A stretch of DNA of 44,554 nt from Neorhizobium tomejilense (GCA_002968845.1 PVBG01000035.1:1-44554), one strand, 5' to 3'; counted from the stretch's first letter, positions 16,409 through 24,584 are shown. Numbers and translations are program-made. Notes: a model not told the origin generated them from the letters alone.

Positions 16409-17457
16409 CGGACTGCGTAGTCTTCGACAATGTCGACATCGTCTTCGGCGACAAGCCGGAACGGGCGCTGGCCATGGTCGACCAGGGCAAGACCCGCGAC
16501 GAGATCAGTGCCGCGACCGGCATCGTCATGGGTGTCGCCAACGCCTCGCTCACCATCCACGAGGGCGAAATCCTCGTGCTGATGGGCCTCTCCGGTTCGG
16601 GCAAGTCGACGCTGCTGCGTGCCGTCAACGGGCTCGCCCCCGTGGTTCGCGGCAATGTCAGCGTCGCAACCCCCTCAGGTCCGGTCGATCCCTACAAGTC
16701 GACCCCGAAAGTGCTGCGCGACCTGCGCATGCACACCGTCTCGATGGTCTTCCAGCAATTCGGCCTTCTCCCCTGGCGCACGGTCGCGGAAAATGTCGGC
16801 TTTGGACTGGAGCTCGCCGGCGTTCCGGATGCCGAGCGTGCCAAGCAGGTCAACGAACAGCTCGACCTGGTCAACCTGACGAAATGGGCGGGCCGCAAGG
16901 TCGGCGAACTCTCCGGCGGCATGCAGCAGCGCGTCGGCCTTGCCCGCGCCTTTGCCACCGGTGCGCCGATCCTGCTCATGGACGAGCCCTTCTCGGCGCT
17001 CGATCCGTTGATCAGAACCCGGCTGCAGGACGAGCTTCTCGAATTCCAACGGCGGTTGAAAAAGACCATTCTCTTCGTCAGCCACGATCTCGACGAAGCA
17101 TTCCGGATCGGCAACCGAATCGCCATCATGGAGGGCGGACACATCATCCAGTGCGGCACGCCGCAGGAGATCGTCCGTGCGCCTGCCGACCAGTACGTCG
17201 CCGATTTCGTGCAGCACCTCAACCCGATCAGCATGCTGACCGCCGGCGACGTGATGCGGACCGGGGTGGGGCCCGTGGCAGGCGCCACGGCCGTCTCCGC
17301 CACCGCGCTGCCGACGACGCCGCTCGTCGATATCCTGGATGCGCTGTCGCGTCAGCCGGGCGCCATCGGGGTGGTCGACAACGGCACGATCATCGGCAGC
17401 ATTTCCTCCGATGACGTGATTGCCGGCCTGACCCGCCATCGCCGCCGCGACGCCTAA
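16405..17457 (+). CDS. choV: Choline ABC transporter, ATP-binding protein
   Basis: A 350-residue ABC ATPase of the OpuAA/ProV type. Walker A is GLSGSGKST (residues 61-69), the Q-loop is VFQQFGLLPW, the signature LSGGMQQRV and Walker B ILLMDEPFSALDP, with the switch His in FVSHDLDEA. The C terminus carries one CBS-like segment (LVDILDALSRQPGAIGVVDN). In OpuA-type transporters paired CBS domains sense ionic strength, so the reduced form may mean weak or no osmotic gating. It overlaps choW by ATGA and is the last gene of the operon. An open frame runs upstream of this ATG through choW but is out of frame with real coding. Confidence 0.95.
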   Translation: MTDCVVFDNVDIVFGDKPERALAMVDQGKTRDEISAATGIVMGVANASLTIHEGEILVLMGLSGSGKSTLLRAVNGLAPVVRGNVSVATPSGPVDPYKSTPKVLRDLRMHTVSMVFQQFGLLPWRTVAENVGFGLELAGVPDAERAKQVNEQLDLVNLTKWAGRKVGELSGGMQQRVGLARAFATGAPILLMDEPFSALDPLIRTRLQDELLEFQRRLKKTILFVSHDLDEAFRIGNRIAIMEGGHIIQCGTPQEIVRAPADQYVADFVQHLNPISMLTAGDVMRTGVGPVAGATAVSATALPTTPLVDILDALSRQPGAIGVVDNGTIIGSISSDDVIAGLTRHRRRDA

Positions 17458-17556
17458 TAAGCCGAGCCACGAAGTCATCTTTCGTTTCGCCGCGCCGGAT
17501 GCTATGCCGACGCCGAATGCGGCCGCCTCGCGGCGGACGAACAGGAGATCGACGAA

Positions 17557-18306
17557 TTGGCCGACGAACGGCAGACCGACAAGCCGCAGGTGCTGCGCGA
17601 TACGGATGACGACGCCCGCCGGCTTGCCCGCACGCTGGTGCGCGGCGCGCGTTACATGGCGCTGGCGGTCCTCGATCCGGAGACCGGCTTCCCCTCCGCC
17701 AGCCGCGCGCTCACCGGCACCGATGTCGACGGCGTGCCGGTCATCCTCGTCTCAGGCCTCTCCGGCCATACGAAAGGCCTGGTCGCCGATCCGCGCTGCT
17801 CGCTTCTGGCCGGCGAACCCGGCAAGGGCGATCCGCTTGCCCATCCCCGGATCACCGTCCAGTGCCTTGCCGAGGGCGTCGTGCGCGATACGCCCGAACA
17901 TGCGCGCGTGCGCCAGCGTTTTCTGGATCGCCATCCCAAGGCTGCATTGTATGCAGATTTCGGTGATTTCCGGTTTTTCCGAATCACCCCGCAGGCAGCC
18001 TCCTTGAATGGAGGATTCGGCCGTGCATACATACTGTCCGGATCGGACCTTGTGATTCCCGAGCCGGGGATGACAGCGGAATGGCTGGACCTGCAAGAAA
18101 AGTTAAAAAATATTCCGGAGCAAGCGCAAAAAATTGCAGCTCGTCTCGGCACGGAAAGCGGGAAAAACTGGCGCTTCGGAGGAGTTGACCGAGCTGGAAT
18201 CGACCTTATCGCGGGAGATTTTCAACTCAGGCACGAATTCGACTTTCTTGCGGAGTCTCCCCAGGCCGTTCTTGATTATGTTTTTGAGATCGCTAACATA
18301 CGATAA
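17557..18306 (+). CDS. HugZ-like / pyridoxamine 5'-phosphate oxidase-fold protein
   Basis: This 249-residue protein has an N-terminal split-barrel FMN/haem-binding fold (ARTLVRGARYMALAVLDPET, then VILVSGLSGHTKGLVADPRC) and a C-terminal DUF2470-like domain (GVDRAGIDLIAGDFQLRHEF). This pairing is typical of HugZ-type haem-degrading or haem-storage proteins. Some family members have no known activity. The start is TTG, chosen because AGGAG lies nine bases upstream. It stands between choV and nolR with its own ~95-base gaps. The last 100 codons are noticeably more AT-rich than the first 150. Confidence 0.8.
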   Translation: MADERQTDKPQVLRDTDDDARRLARTLVRGARYMALAVLDPETGFPSASRALTGTDVDGVPVILVSGLSGHTKGLVADPRCSLLAGEPGKGDPLAHPRITVQCLAEGVVRDTPEHARVRQRFLDRHPKAALYADFGDFRFFRITPQAASLNGGFGRAYILSGSDLVIPEPGMTAEWLDLQEKLKNIPEQAQKIAARLGTESGKNWRFGGVDRAGIDLIAGDFQLRHEFDFLAESPQAVLDYVFEIANIR

Positions 18307-18320
18307 CTGGTTACCTGAAA

Positions 18321-18336
18321 TTTAGGGATATACAAT
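18321..18336 (+). promoter_or_regulatory. NolR-type box 1
   Basis: TTTAG-GGATATACA-AT fits the NolR consensus (A/T)TTAG-N9-A(T/A). It lies about 95 bases before the nolR-like start. It partly overlaps a short AGGGAT/ATCCCT hairpin that may also end transcription of the upstream gene. Confidence 0.45.
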
Positions 18337-18344
18337 CCCTTTTG
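18324..18344 (+). terminator. Short terminator-like hairpin after the HugZ-like gene
   Basis: AGGGAT and ATCCCT form a six-base stem with a five-base loop followed by TTTTGC. It lies 18 bases after the HugZ-like stop. It is weak, and it overlaps the candidate NolR box. Confidence 0.4.
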
Positions 18345-18356
18345 CTCCTTGCTAAT
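18341..18356 (-). promoter_or_regulatory. NolR-type box 2 (opposite strand)
   Basis: Read on the minus strand this is ATTAG-CAAGGAGCA-AA, again fitting (A/T)TTAG-N9-A(T/A). Its centre is 20 bases, about two DNA turns, from box 1 and it faces it. Confidence 0.4.
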
Positions 18357-18428
18357 TTTCACCCATAGGACGATGGCCGAATTTTTGAGCGGGGGGCCGC
18401 TTTGGAATACGAGGGGAATTTAAGACAT

Positions 18429-18749
18429 ATGGATACGATGGCACTTTCTGAGCATTCCAACGCAGCCGCAGGCCTGCTGTCTGCCATGGCCAACCCGAAA
18501 CGGTTGATGATCCTGTGCTGCCTGGTCAAGGGCGAAGTCGCTGTGGGTGCGCTTGCGTCGCAAGTAGGCCTCAGCCAGTCAGCACTGTCCCAGCACCTTT
18601 CCAAGCTGCGGGCCCAAAAGCTGGTGAAGACCCGCCGCGATGCGCAGACCATCTATTACTCCAGCTCGTCGGAATCGGTGATCAAGGTCCTCGAGACCTT
18701 GGAAGAAATCTACTGCGCCCCGGTACAGAAGAAATCAGCAGCCGCGTGA
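18429..18749 (+). CDS. nolR: NolR-like ArsR-family regulator
   Basis: A roughly 106-residue winged-helix protein. The core LLSAMANPKRLMILCCLVKG, then VGLSQSALSQHLSKLRAQKL and RRDAQTIYYSSSSESV, closely follows NolR of Sinorhizobium as I remember it, including the recognition helix QSALSQHLSKLR. NolR represses nod genes and many other loci and represses itself. It carries no metal-binding Cys pair of the ArsR metal sensors. I use the ATG at 18429, which fits NolR's N terminus. A TTG at 18402 and an ATG at 18438 are also in frame. No nod gene lies in the window, so the regulon here is unknown. Confidence 0.8.
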   Translation: MDTMALSEHSNAAAGLLSAMANPKRLMILCCLVKGEVAVGALASQVGLSQSALSQHLSKLRAQKLVKTRRDAQTIYYSSSSESVIKVLETLEEIYCAPVQKKSAAA

Positions 18750-18782
18750 GAATGACAGCGCTGACATGACGTCACGCTGCCC

Positions 18783-18820
18783 TGCCCCAGCCCCCGCCAT
18801 GACGGCCGGGGGCTGGGGCA
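18783..18820. terminator. Strong bidirectional terminator between nolR and the response regulator
   Basis: TGCCCCAGCCCCCG pairs perfectly with CGGGGGCTGGGGCA (14 pairs), with further pairing inside, followed by ATTT. It sits between two convergent genes and can serve both. Confidence 0.75.
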
Positions 18821-18884
18821 TTTCCATGCCGGGCCAGCCGACCGGGTATCGAGCCTGCAAGCGCCAGTTCCGCGCATTCACGTG

Positions 18885-19265
18885 TCAGTGCCTGGCCATG
18901 CGATGCAGCGTGGCGGTCACTTTCTGCCAGTCGTAGGGTTTGGAAAAGAACACGCTGCGCTCGGGCAGATCGGCCTCGCTCAGACGGACCTGCCCCGACA
19001 CGATGATGATCTCTATCGGCGGCCAGCGGTCGCGCACGGCAGCCGCCAGCTTCATGCCGTTCATGCTGCCGGGCATGTCGATATCGGTAAAGACGATGCG
19101 GATATCGGTGCGTGTTTCAAGGATCGTCACCGCCTCGTCGGCATCGGCTGCCTCGATCGCCCGGAACCCCGCGTCCTCCACAAGGTCCATTGCCATCATG
19201 CGCAGAAGCGGCTCGTCCTCGACCACGAGGACAGCCTGTTTTTTCGGCGGTGTGGATTGTACCAT
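18885..19265 (-). CDS. Single-domain response regulator (CheY-like receiver)
   Basis: 126 residues, a receiver domain alone. The acidic pocket is VVEDEP near residues 15-19, the phosphorylated Asp is D61 in IVFTDIDMPG, and the Ser of the switch is in IIIVSGQ; the Lys is in FSKPYDW. There is no output domain, so it acts by protein contact or as a phosphate sink. It starts four bases after the HWE kinase stop on the same strand, so the two are co-transcribed and very probably a cognate pair. Confidence 0.92.
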   Translation of the reverse strand: MVQSTPPKKQAVLVVEDEPLLRMMAMDLVEDAGFRAIEAADADEAVTILETRTDIRIVFTDIDMPGSMNGMKLAAAVRDRWPPIEIIIVSGQVRLSEADLPERSVFFSKPYDWQKVTATLHRMARH

Positions 19266-19269
19266 CCGG

Positions 19270-21246
19270 TCAGTCTGCCTGTGCTAGCTGAAGGAGCACA
19301 GCTGTCATCTCAGCGCTGAACCCCGGTTGATCATAACTAACGAGAACACCGCCGGTTCCGATCAAACCCATGCGAATAAGCTTGGAGCCGAAACCCTTGC
19401 GCTCCGGCTCGCGCGGAGGCGGGCCGCCGATTTCCCGCCAGGAGAGGTAGAAGATCGCGCCGTCGCCGGTGCCTTCGATGCGCCAGTCGATCGCCACCCG
19501 CCCCGTATCGTTGGAGAGCGCCCCGTATTTCACCGCATTCGTCGTCAACTCGTGCAGGAGAAGGGAAAGCGAAAGCGAGCCTTTCGGCCCGAACCGCACG
19601 TTGGGACCCTGCGCGTCGATCCGGTCACGCATTCCGATCCCGTTCATCGTCCGGTCGACGACCGCGTAGACCGAGGCGCTCGTCCAGTTCTGCTCGAACA
19701 GGATATCGTGGGCGGTGCTGAGCGCGTGCAGGCGCTTTTCGAAGGCCTCCACGAGGCCCCGCTCCGCTACCGGCCGGAGCGTCTGGGTGGCGATCGCCTG
19801 CACCATCGACAGCGTATTCTTCAGCCGATGGCTCATTTCCCTGTTGAGCATCTGCTGCTCCAGCTCGGCCTGAACCCGCGACATCGCGATCTGGATGCGA
19901 TTGCCGAAGCTGCGGACGAAGGAAATCTCTTCCTCCATCCAGGGATAAGGCTGGTCGTGATGGATGAAGGCGACGAGCCTGAAGCGCCCGAGTTCGAAGA
20001 TCGGCACGTTGACGAGCACGCGGATGCCAAGTGCCAGAAGCGCCGGCGCATGGTCGCGGGTGCGCGGGTCGGTGGCAACGTCGGCGATGACAACGGCCTC
20101 GCCGCGCTTCAGGTCGTCGACGAACGACCCGTAGTCCCGGAAATGGTGCAGGCCGGCAAGGCTCTTGACGCCGGGCGCGCACCATTCGGGCGGCACCGAC
20201 ACCGTCTCGTCCGCCGCGTTGACGATGCCGAAACCGGCACGCGTCGCATCCAGCGCCCTGGCCATCAGGTCTCCGGCAGCGATCGCCATCGATTCCATGT
20301 CGCTGAGGTCGCGCAGCCTGTCGCCGACATCGAGCAGGGCCTGCACCCGGGCGGCTTCCCGTTTGGCAGCGGTCACGTCCCTGACCGTGCCGATCATCTT
20401 GACCGGCCGGCCCGCCTCGTCATGGCGAAAGCTGGCATTGCGGGCGATCCAGCGCACGCCGTATCCCGGCACGCGAATGCGATATTCGACGTCGAGCGGC
20501 GCATCCCCCTGCTGCCGGGACGTGTCGTCGGACTGCAGGCCCTTGTCCTGCGGCAGCACCATGTCCTCGAAGACCCGCGTCGGATAGGTCTCGGCAATGG
20601 GCACGTGGAAGATCCGGCAGAATTCCCGTGAGACCCGCATCATCGAGGTGGCGATGTCGATTTCGAATGTGCCGATCCTTCCCGCCTCCTGGGCCGCCAG
20701 GCTCGCATTGACGCTGGAGCGGATATTGGCGCTGATGGTCTTCTGGCGCCGGAACAGGTCGTCCTTGCGCTGCGAGATGCGGCGCATTTCGAGAAGTGCT
20801 ACGACCTGCCGGGCAAGCGCCTGCAGCGCCGCCTTCTGCCCCTCGTCGAGCCCCTGCGGCCGAGGCTGGATGTCGATGACGCAGAGAGTTCCGATCACCA
20901 CCTCGTCCGGCGTGATCAGCGGCGCGCCGGCGTAGAAGCGGATATGCGGCTCGCCGGTGACGAGCGTATTGGCGCGGGTGCGCTGGTCGAGCTGCAGGTC
21001 GGGGATGACCAGCACATTGGAACTGCCGAGCGCATGGGCGCAGACAGACTGCTCGATCGGCGTATCGCATGCCTCGAACCCGACGCGCGCCTTGAACCAC
21101 TGCCGGTCCCTCTCGACCAGGCTGACGAGCGCCACCGGTGTGCCGCAGAGCGTGGAAGCGACAAGCACGATATCGTCGAACTCCGGCTCCGGCTCGGTGT
21201 CCATGATGTTATAGGCATCGAGCGCTTCCAGCCGCTCGATATGCAT
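19270..21246 (-). CDS. HWE-family sensor histidine kinase (GAF-PAS-GAF)
   Basis: About 658 residues, without a membrane segment, so cytoplasmic. Order: GAF domain (about 5-160, EFDDIVLVASTLCGTPVALV), PAS/PAC (about 190-310, ending GRPVKMIGTVRDVTAAKREA), a second GAF (about 320-460), then an HWE/HisKA_2-type kinase. The phospho-His is in EMSHRLKNTLSMVQAIATQT, the N box is LLHELTTNAVKYGALSN and the G box GFGSKLIRMG. HWE kinases are abundant in rhizobia and often serve light or general stress signalling. The start is uncertain. I use the ATG at 21246, just before the family's ERLEALDAYNIMD segment. A TTG at 21345 would add 33 residues. Confidence 0.9.
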   Translation of the reverse strand: MHIERLEALDAYNIMDTEPEPEFDDIVLVASTLCGTPVALVSLVERDRQWFKARVGFEACDTPIEQSVCAHALGSSNVLVIPDLQLDQRTRANTLVTGEPHIRFYAGAPLITPDEVVIGTLCVIDIQPRPQGLDEGQKAALQALARQVVALLEMRRISQRKDDLFRRQKTISANIRSSVNASLAAQEAGRIGTFEIDIATSMMRVSREFCRIFHVPIAETYPTRVFEDMVLPQDKGLQSDDTSRQQGDAPLDVEYRIRVPGYGVRWIARNASFRHDEAGRPVKMIGTVRDVTAAKREAARVQALLDVGDRLRDLSDMESMAIAAGDLMARALDATRAGFGIVNAADETVSVPPEWCAPGVKSLAGLHHFRDYGSFVDDLKRGEAVVIADVATDPRTRDHAPALLALGIRVLVNVPIFELGRFRLVAFIHHDQPYPWMEEEISFVRSFGNRIQIAMSRVQAELEQQMLNREMSHRLKNTLSMVQAIATQTLRPVAERGLVEAFEKRLHALSTAHDILFEQNWTSASVYAVVDRTMNGIGMRDRIDAQGPNVRFGPKGSLSLSLLLHELTTNAVKYGALSNDTGRVAIDWRIEGTGDGAIFYLSWREIGGPPPREPERKGFGSKLIRMGLIGTGGVLVSYDQPGFSAEMTAVLLQLAQAD

Positions 21247-21613
21247 GTCTTCGTTGGGATCGGGATCGGCCAATGAGGGGTCTCGGAATTGAAGTTTAAC
21301 GCGATATTGGCAGCTTTCGCCAAAAGACCAGAGAGGCGCAATCAAATTTCGCGACCGGCGGAAACCGCGTTGAATCCTGAGCCTTTACTGGGAATCCCAA
21401 GGCCTGGGCCGCCAGCCCTAGCGCGATCGCCTCGACCGGCAAGGCCGTTCGGGCCGTTTTTGCCAGGACGCGGGAATTCGAGGTAGCCCTCGCTCGGAAG
21501 GCGGTTGACGCCTCCGATCCCCCTGATAATTTGACCATGCAGTCAAAACTTGGTGCAATGACGCCGACCGGGAAATGGCCACCCGAAGAAACCGAATGGC
21601 CATGGAGAATGTC
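21247..21613. promoter_or_regulatory. Intergenic region before the aminotransferase
   Basis: This 367-base gap lies between the divergent kinase and aminotransferase genes. The main feature is an inverted repeat TTTGAC-CATGCA-GTCAAA at 21530-21547, 67 bases before the aminotransferase start, a plausible operator. I see no gene in the gap. Confidence 0.35.
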
Positions 21614-22942
21614 ATGTCCAACCGCCTGAATACCACGCCCAACGACCTGCGGGCGTTCTGGATGCCGTTTACGGCAAACCGCCAGTTCAAGCAGGAACCC
21701 CGCCTTTTCGTCGCTGCCAAGGATATGCATTATACGACCCATGACGGCCGCCAGGTGCTCGATGCCACCGCCGGCCTCTGGTGCGTCAATGCCGGCCATT
21801 GCCGCCCGAAGATCACCGAGGCGATCCGCGAACAGGCCGGCGAACTGGATTATGCGCCCGCCTTCCAGCTGGGCCACCCCAAGGCGTTCGAACTCGCCAA
21901 TCGCTTGGTCGATATCGCGCCAGAGGGCATGAACCACGTTCTCTACACCAATTCCGGCTCGGAATCGGTCGAGACGGCGCTCAAAGTGGCGCTCGCCTAC
22001 CACCGCGTGAAGGGCAACGGCTCGCGCTTCCGCCTGATCGGCCGCGAGCGCGGTTATCACGGCGTCAATTTCGGCGGCATCTCGGTCGGCGGCATCGTCT
22101 CCAACCGAAAAATGTTCGGCACGCTTCTGACCGGCGTCGACCACATGCCGCATACCCACCTGCCGGGCAAGAACGCCTTCACCAAGGGCGAGCCGGAGCA
22201 TGGCGGCGATCTCGCGACCGAACTTGAGCGCATCGTCACCCTGCATGATGCTTCGACCGTCGCCGCCGTCATCGTCGAGCCGGTCGCCGGCTCTACCGGC
22301 GTGCTGATCCCGCCGAAGGGTTACCTCCAGAAGCTGCGCGAGATCTGCACCAAGCACGGCATCCTGCTGATCTTCGACGAAGTCATCACCGGTTTCGGCC
22401 GCCTGGGCGCGCCGTTCGCGGCCCAGTATTTCGACGTCAAGCCGGACATCATCACCACCGCCAAGGGCCTCACCAACGGCGTGATCCCGATGGGTGCCGT
22501 GTTCGTCACCTCCGAGATCCACGACGCCTTCATGACCGGGCCGGAGCACATGATCGAGTTCATGCACGGCTATACCTATTCCGGCAACCCGATCGCCTCG
22601 GCTGCCGGCCTCGCGACGCTTGAAACCTACAAGGAAGAAGGCCTGTTCGACCGCGCCCGCGACATCGCCCCCTATTGGGAAGCGGGCCTGCATTCGCTGA
22701 AGGATCTGCCGAACGTCATCGATATCAGAAACCTCGGCCTGATCGGCGCGATCGAACTCGACCCGATCGCCGGCGAACCCACCAAGCGCGCCTTCACCGC
22801 CTTCCTGAAGGCCTACGAAAACGGCCTGCTGATCCGGACCACCGGCGACACGATCGCCATGTCCCCGCCGCTGATCGTCGAAAAGCATCATATCGACGAA
22901 ATATTCGGGAAGCTGCGCGATATCCTGACGAGCAATATCTGA
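21614..22942 (+). CDS. Omega-amino acid--pyruvate aminotransferase (class III)
   Basis: A 442-residue PLP-dependent class III transaminase, most like beta-alanine/omega-amino acid:pyruvate aminotransferases (LRAFWMPFTANRQFKQ, ATAGLWCVNAGHCRP, LYTNSGSESVETALKVALAY). The PLP Asp is in LIFDEVITGFGRLG and the Schiff-base Lys is in ITTAKGLTNG. It moves the amino group of beta-alanine or similar amines to pyruvate. I chose the ATG at 21614 because GGAG lies seven bases before it. Three in-frame ATGs lie further upstream without better ribosome sites. Some homologues act on taurine or polyamines, so the substrate is not certain. Confidence 0.9.
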   Translation: MSNRLNTTPNDLRAFWMPFTANRQFKQEPRLFVAAKDMHYTTHDGRQVLDATAGLWCVNAGHCRPKITEAIREQAGELDYAPAFQLGHPKAFELANRLVDIAPEGMNHVLYTNSGSESVETALKVALAYHRVKGNGSRFRLIGRERGYHGVNFGGISVGGIVSNRKMFGTLLTGVDHMPHTHLPGKNAFTKGEPEHGGDLATELERIVTLHDASTVAAVIVEPVAGSTGVLIPPKGYLQKLREICTKHGILLIFDEVITGFGRLGAPFAAQYFDVKPDIITTAKGLTNGVIPMGAVFVTSEIHDAFMTGPEHMIEFMHGYTYSGNPIASAAGLATLETYKEEGLFDRARDIAPYWEAGLHSLKDLPNVIDIRNLGLIGAIELDPIAGEPTKRAFTAFLKAYENGLLIRTTGDTIAMSPPLIVEKHHIDEIFGKLRDILTSNI

Positions 22943-22971
22943 GGCGAGGTCGAAGCTGCCCCTCACCCTAA

Positions 22972-22997
22972 CCCTCTCCCCGCGCGCGGGGCGAGGG
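22972..22997. repeat. REP-like palindrome
   Basis: CCCTCTCCCCGC and GCGGGGCGAGGG pair with one mismatch around a two-base loop, just after the aminotransferase stop. The CTCCCC/GGGG core recurs in other gaps of this window. Confidence 0.5.
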
Positions 22998-23026
22998 GAC
23001 GTGCCCGTTCTAGGAGGAATCGACAT

Positions 23027-23262
23027 TCATCGCAGCCAGATCATAGCGGCGACGAGATAGAGGAAGCCTTGGAAGTGAATGGTTCTGCGGTCGTAGCGCG
23101 TCGCGAAGCGGCGGAAGTGCTTCATTCGGTTGAAGCACCGCTCGATGCGGTTGCGCTGTTTGTAGAGGAGTTCATCGTGCGGAATAATAATCTTGCGCGA
23201 GCGGTTTGACGGGATCACCGCCTCGGCTCCCATGTCGGCAATCGTTTCAGCGATCAGGTGAT
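23027..23262 (-). pseudogene. IS5-family transposase, 3'-end remnant
   Basis: The last ~78 residues of an IS5-family (DDE) transposase remain. The visible part reads IADMGAEAVIPSNRSRK, then LLYKQRNRIERCFNRMKHFR and RFATRYDRRTIHFQG, ending with AAMIWLR and a normal stop. The E of the catalytic DDE triad is in the RNRIERCFNRMK segment. Everything before HLIAET is missing, including the two Asp residues, so it cannot be active. I see no terminal inverted repeats around it. Both flanks carry REP-like palindromes of the local genome. Confidence 0.85.
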
Positions 23263-23327
23263 TTGGGAATCCTGAATGTCGATCCGACCTAGGCCGCTGC
23301 GATTGGGGCAGACCGGTGCGGCATATC

Positions 23328-23355
23328 CCTTCTCCCCGTCAGAACGGGGAGAAGG
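23328..23355. repeat. REP-like palindrome
   Basis: CCTTCTCCCCGT pairs perfectly with ACGGGGAGAAGG around a CAGA loop (12 pairs). It lies between the IS remnant and the alpha/beta hydrolase and belongs to a common rhizobial intergenic repeat type. Confidence 0.6.
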
Positions 23356-23400
23356 TGGCGGCAGCCGGATGAGGGGCATCGCCGAGCGAACGACCTTTCC

Positions 23401-23432
23401 AAAAGAAGAGGCGGCCTTTACGACCGCCTCTT
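23401..23432 (-). terminator. Rho-independent terminator of the alpha/beta hydrolase
   Basis: On the minus strand AAGAGGCGG pairs with CCGCCTCTT (nine pairs, nine-base loop) and is followed by CTTTT. It begins 38 bases after the hydrolase stop. Confidence 0.7.
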
Positions 23433-23469
23433 CTGTTCTCACGTACGAGTCACGCCCCTTACCGCTACC

Positions 23470-24309
23470 TCAGCCCTTGAAGAAAGTCAGAAGATCCGCA
23501 TTGATCACGTCTGCATGCGTGGTCGCCATGCCGTGCGGAAAACCTTCATAGACCTTCAGCGCACCGTTCTTGAGAAGCTTGACCGCGAGCAGGGCCGAGT
23601 CGGCGATCGGGACGATCTGGTCGTCGTCGCCATGCATGACGAGAACCGGCACGTCGATCGCCTTCAGGTCTTCGGTGAAGTCGGTTTCCGAAAATGCCTT
23701 GATGCAATCGTAATGAGCCTTGGTGCCGCCCATCATGCCCTGCCGCCACCAATTGGCGATGACGCCTTCCGAAACGGTCGCGCCATCCCGGTTGAAGCCG
23801 TAGAACGGGCCGGCCGGAACGTCGCGGAAGAACTGGGCGCGGTTGGCGGCGAGCGCTGCGCGAAAACCGTCGAAGACTTCGAGAGGCAGGCCGCCCGGAT
23901 TGTTGTCCGTCTTCAGCATGATCGGCGGCACGGCCCCCATCAGCACCGCCTTGGCCACCCGGCCGCCGCCGCCATACTGGGCAACGTAGCGGGAAACTTC
24001 GCCGCCGCCGGTCGAATGGCCGACATGGATGGCGTTTTTCAGATCGAGATGGGCGGCGAGCTCGGCAACATCGGCCGCGTAGGTATTCATTTCGTTGCCG
24101 GTTTCGGTCTGGGTCGAACGACCGTGGCCGCGGCGATCATGGGCGATGACGCGAAAACCCTGGTGCAGGAAAAACAGCATCTGGGCGTCCCAGTCGTCGG
24201 CCGAAAGCGGCCAGCCGTGATGGAAAACCACCGGCTGGGCGTCCTTCGAACCCCAGTCCTTGTAGAAGATCTGCGTGCCGTCCTTGGTGGTGATGAAATT
24301 GCTGGTCAT
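23470..24309 (-). CDS. Alpha/beta hydrolase (non-haem chloroperoxidase-like)
   Basis: A 279-residue cytoplasmic alpha/beta hydrolase of the cofactor-free haloperoxidase/esterase group. The nucleophile elbow is GHSTGGG, the acid is in VMHGDDDQIVP and the His in YEGFPHGMATTH; the oxyanion segment is FHHGWPLSADDW. Such enzymes are esterases that may show perhydrolase activity in vitro. I use the ATG at 24309, preceded by AAGGA. An upstream in-frame ATG would add 28 residues that do not fit the family. It is divergent from an OhrR-like regulator across a gap holding three copies of one palindrome, so it is probably that regulator's target. Confidence 0.9.
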   Translation of the reverse strand: MTSNFITTKDGTQIFYKDWGSKDAQPVVFHHGWPLSADDWDAQMLFFLHQGFRVIAHDRRGHGRSTQTETGNEMNTYAADVAELAAHLDLKNAIHVGHSTGGGEVSRYVAQYGGGGRVAKAVLMGAVPPIMLKTDNNPGGLPLEVFDGFRAALAANRAQFFRDVPAGPFYGFNRDGATVSEGVIANWWRQGMMGGTKAHYDCIKAFSETDFTEDLKAIDVPVLVMHGDDDQIVPIADSALLAVKLLKNGALKVYEGFPHGMATTHADVINADLLTFFKG

Positions 24310-24438
24310 GGTTCTCGTGTCCTTTCGAAACTGATTTTTCAATGACTGCGACATGAATGGCGAGCGCGGCAATAAAAATGGCCGACCAGACATTCATAGT
24401 ACCGTTGCGTGTCGTTCCTTTGAACCGCACCCTTCGGA

Positions 24439-24448
24439 TTATCGCGAT
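24439..24448. promoter_or_regulatory. TTATCGCGATAA palindrome, partial copy
   Basis: TTATCGCGAT is ten of the twelve bases of the palindrome found intact 29 and 84 bases further on. It is nearest the hydrolase. Confidence 0.45.
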
Positions 24449-24467
24449 CTCCATACCTCGATATTTG

Positions 24468-24479
24468 TTATCGCGATAA
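24468..24479. promoter_or_regulatory. TTATCGCGATAA palindrome, perfect copy A
   Basis: A perfect twelve-base palindrome in the hydrolase/OhrR-like divergent gap. It is likely an operator of the MarR-family protein. Confidence 0.6.
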
Positions 24480-24522
24480 ACATATGGGTAGCGACATTCC
24501 TCGATCGTGTCTACGAAAATAT

Positions 24523-24534
24523 TTATCGCGATAA
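24523..24534. promoter_or_regulatory. TTATCGCGATAA palindrome, perfect copy B
   Basis: A second perfect copy, 55 bases from copy A and about 50 bases before the regulator's start. It lies just before a -10-like TATGCT, where bound protein would block the regulator's own promoter. Confidence 0.6.
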
Positions 24535-24584
24535 TAAAATTATGCTATACGTCGCGAAGAACCTGGAACAGCACCGGAGCAAGC

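Noticed and set aside
18429..18749. A symbiosis island suggested by the NolR-like gene
   Set aside because: No nod, nif or fix gene and no nod box was seen. NolR-type regulators also occur outside symbiosis loci.
19327..20631. A 434-residue open frame opposite the HWE kinase
   Set aside because: No domain is visible, and the kinase frame carries all expected motifs.
23027..23355. An intact insertion sequence
   Set aside because: Only the 3' end of the transposase remains, two catalytic Asp residues are missing and no terminal inverted repeats were found.
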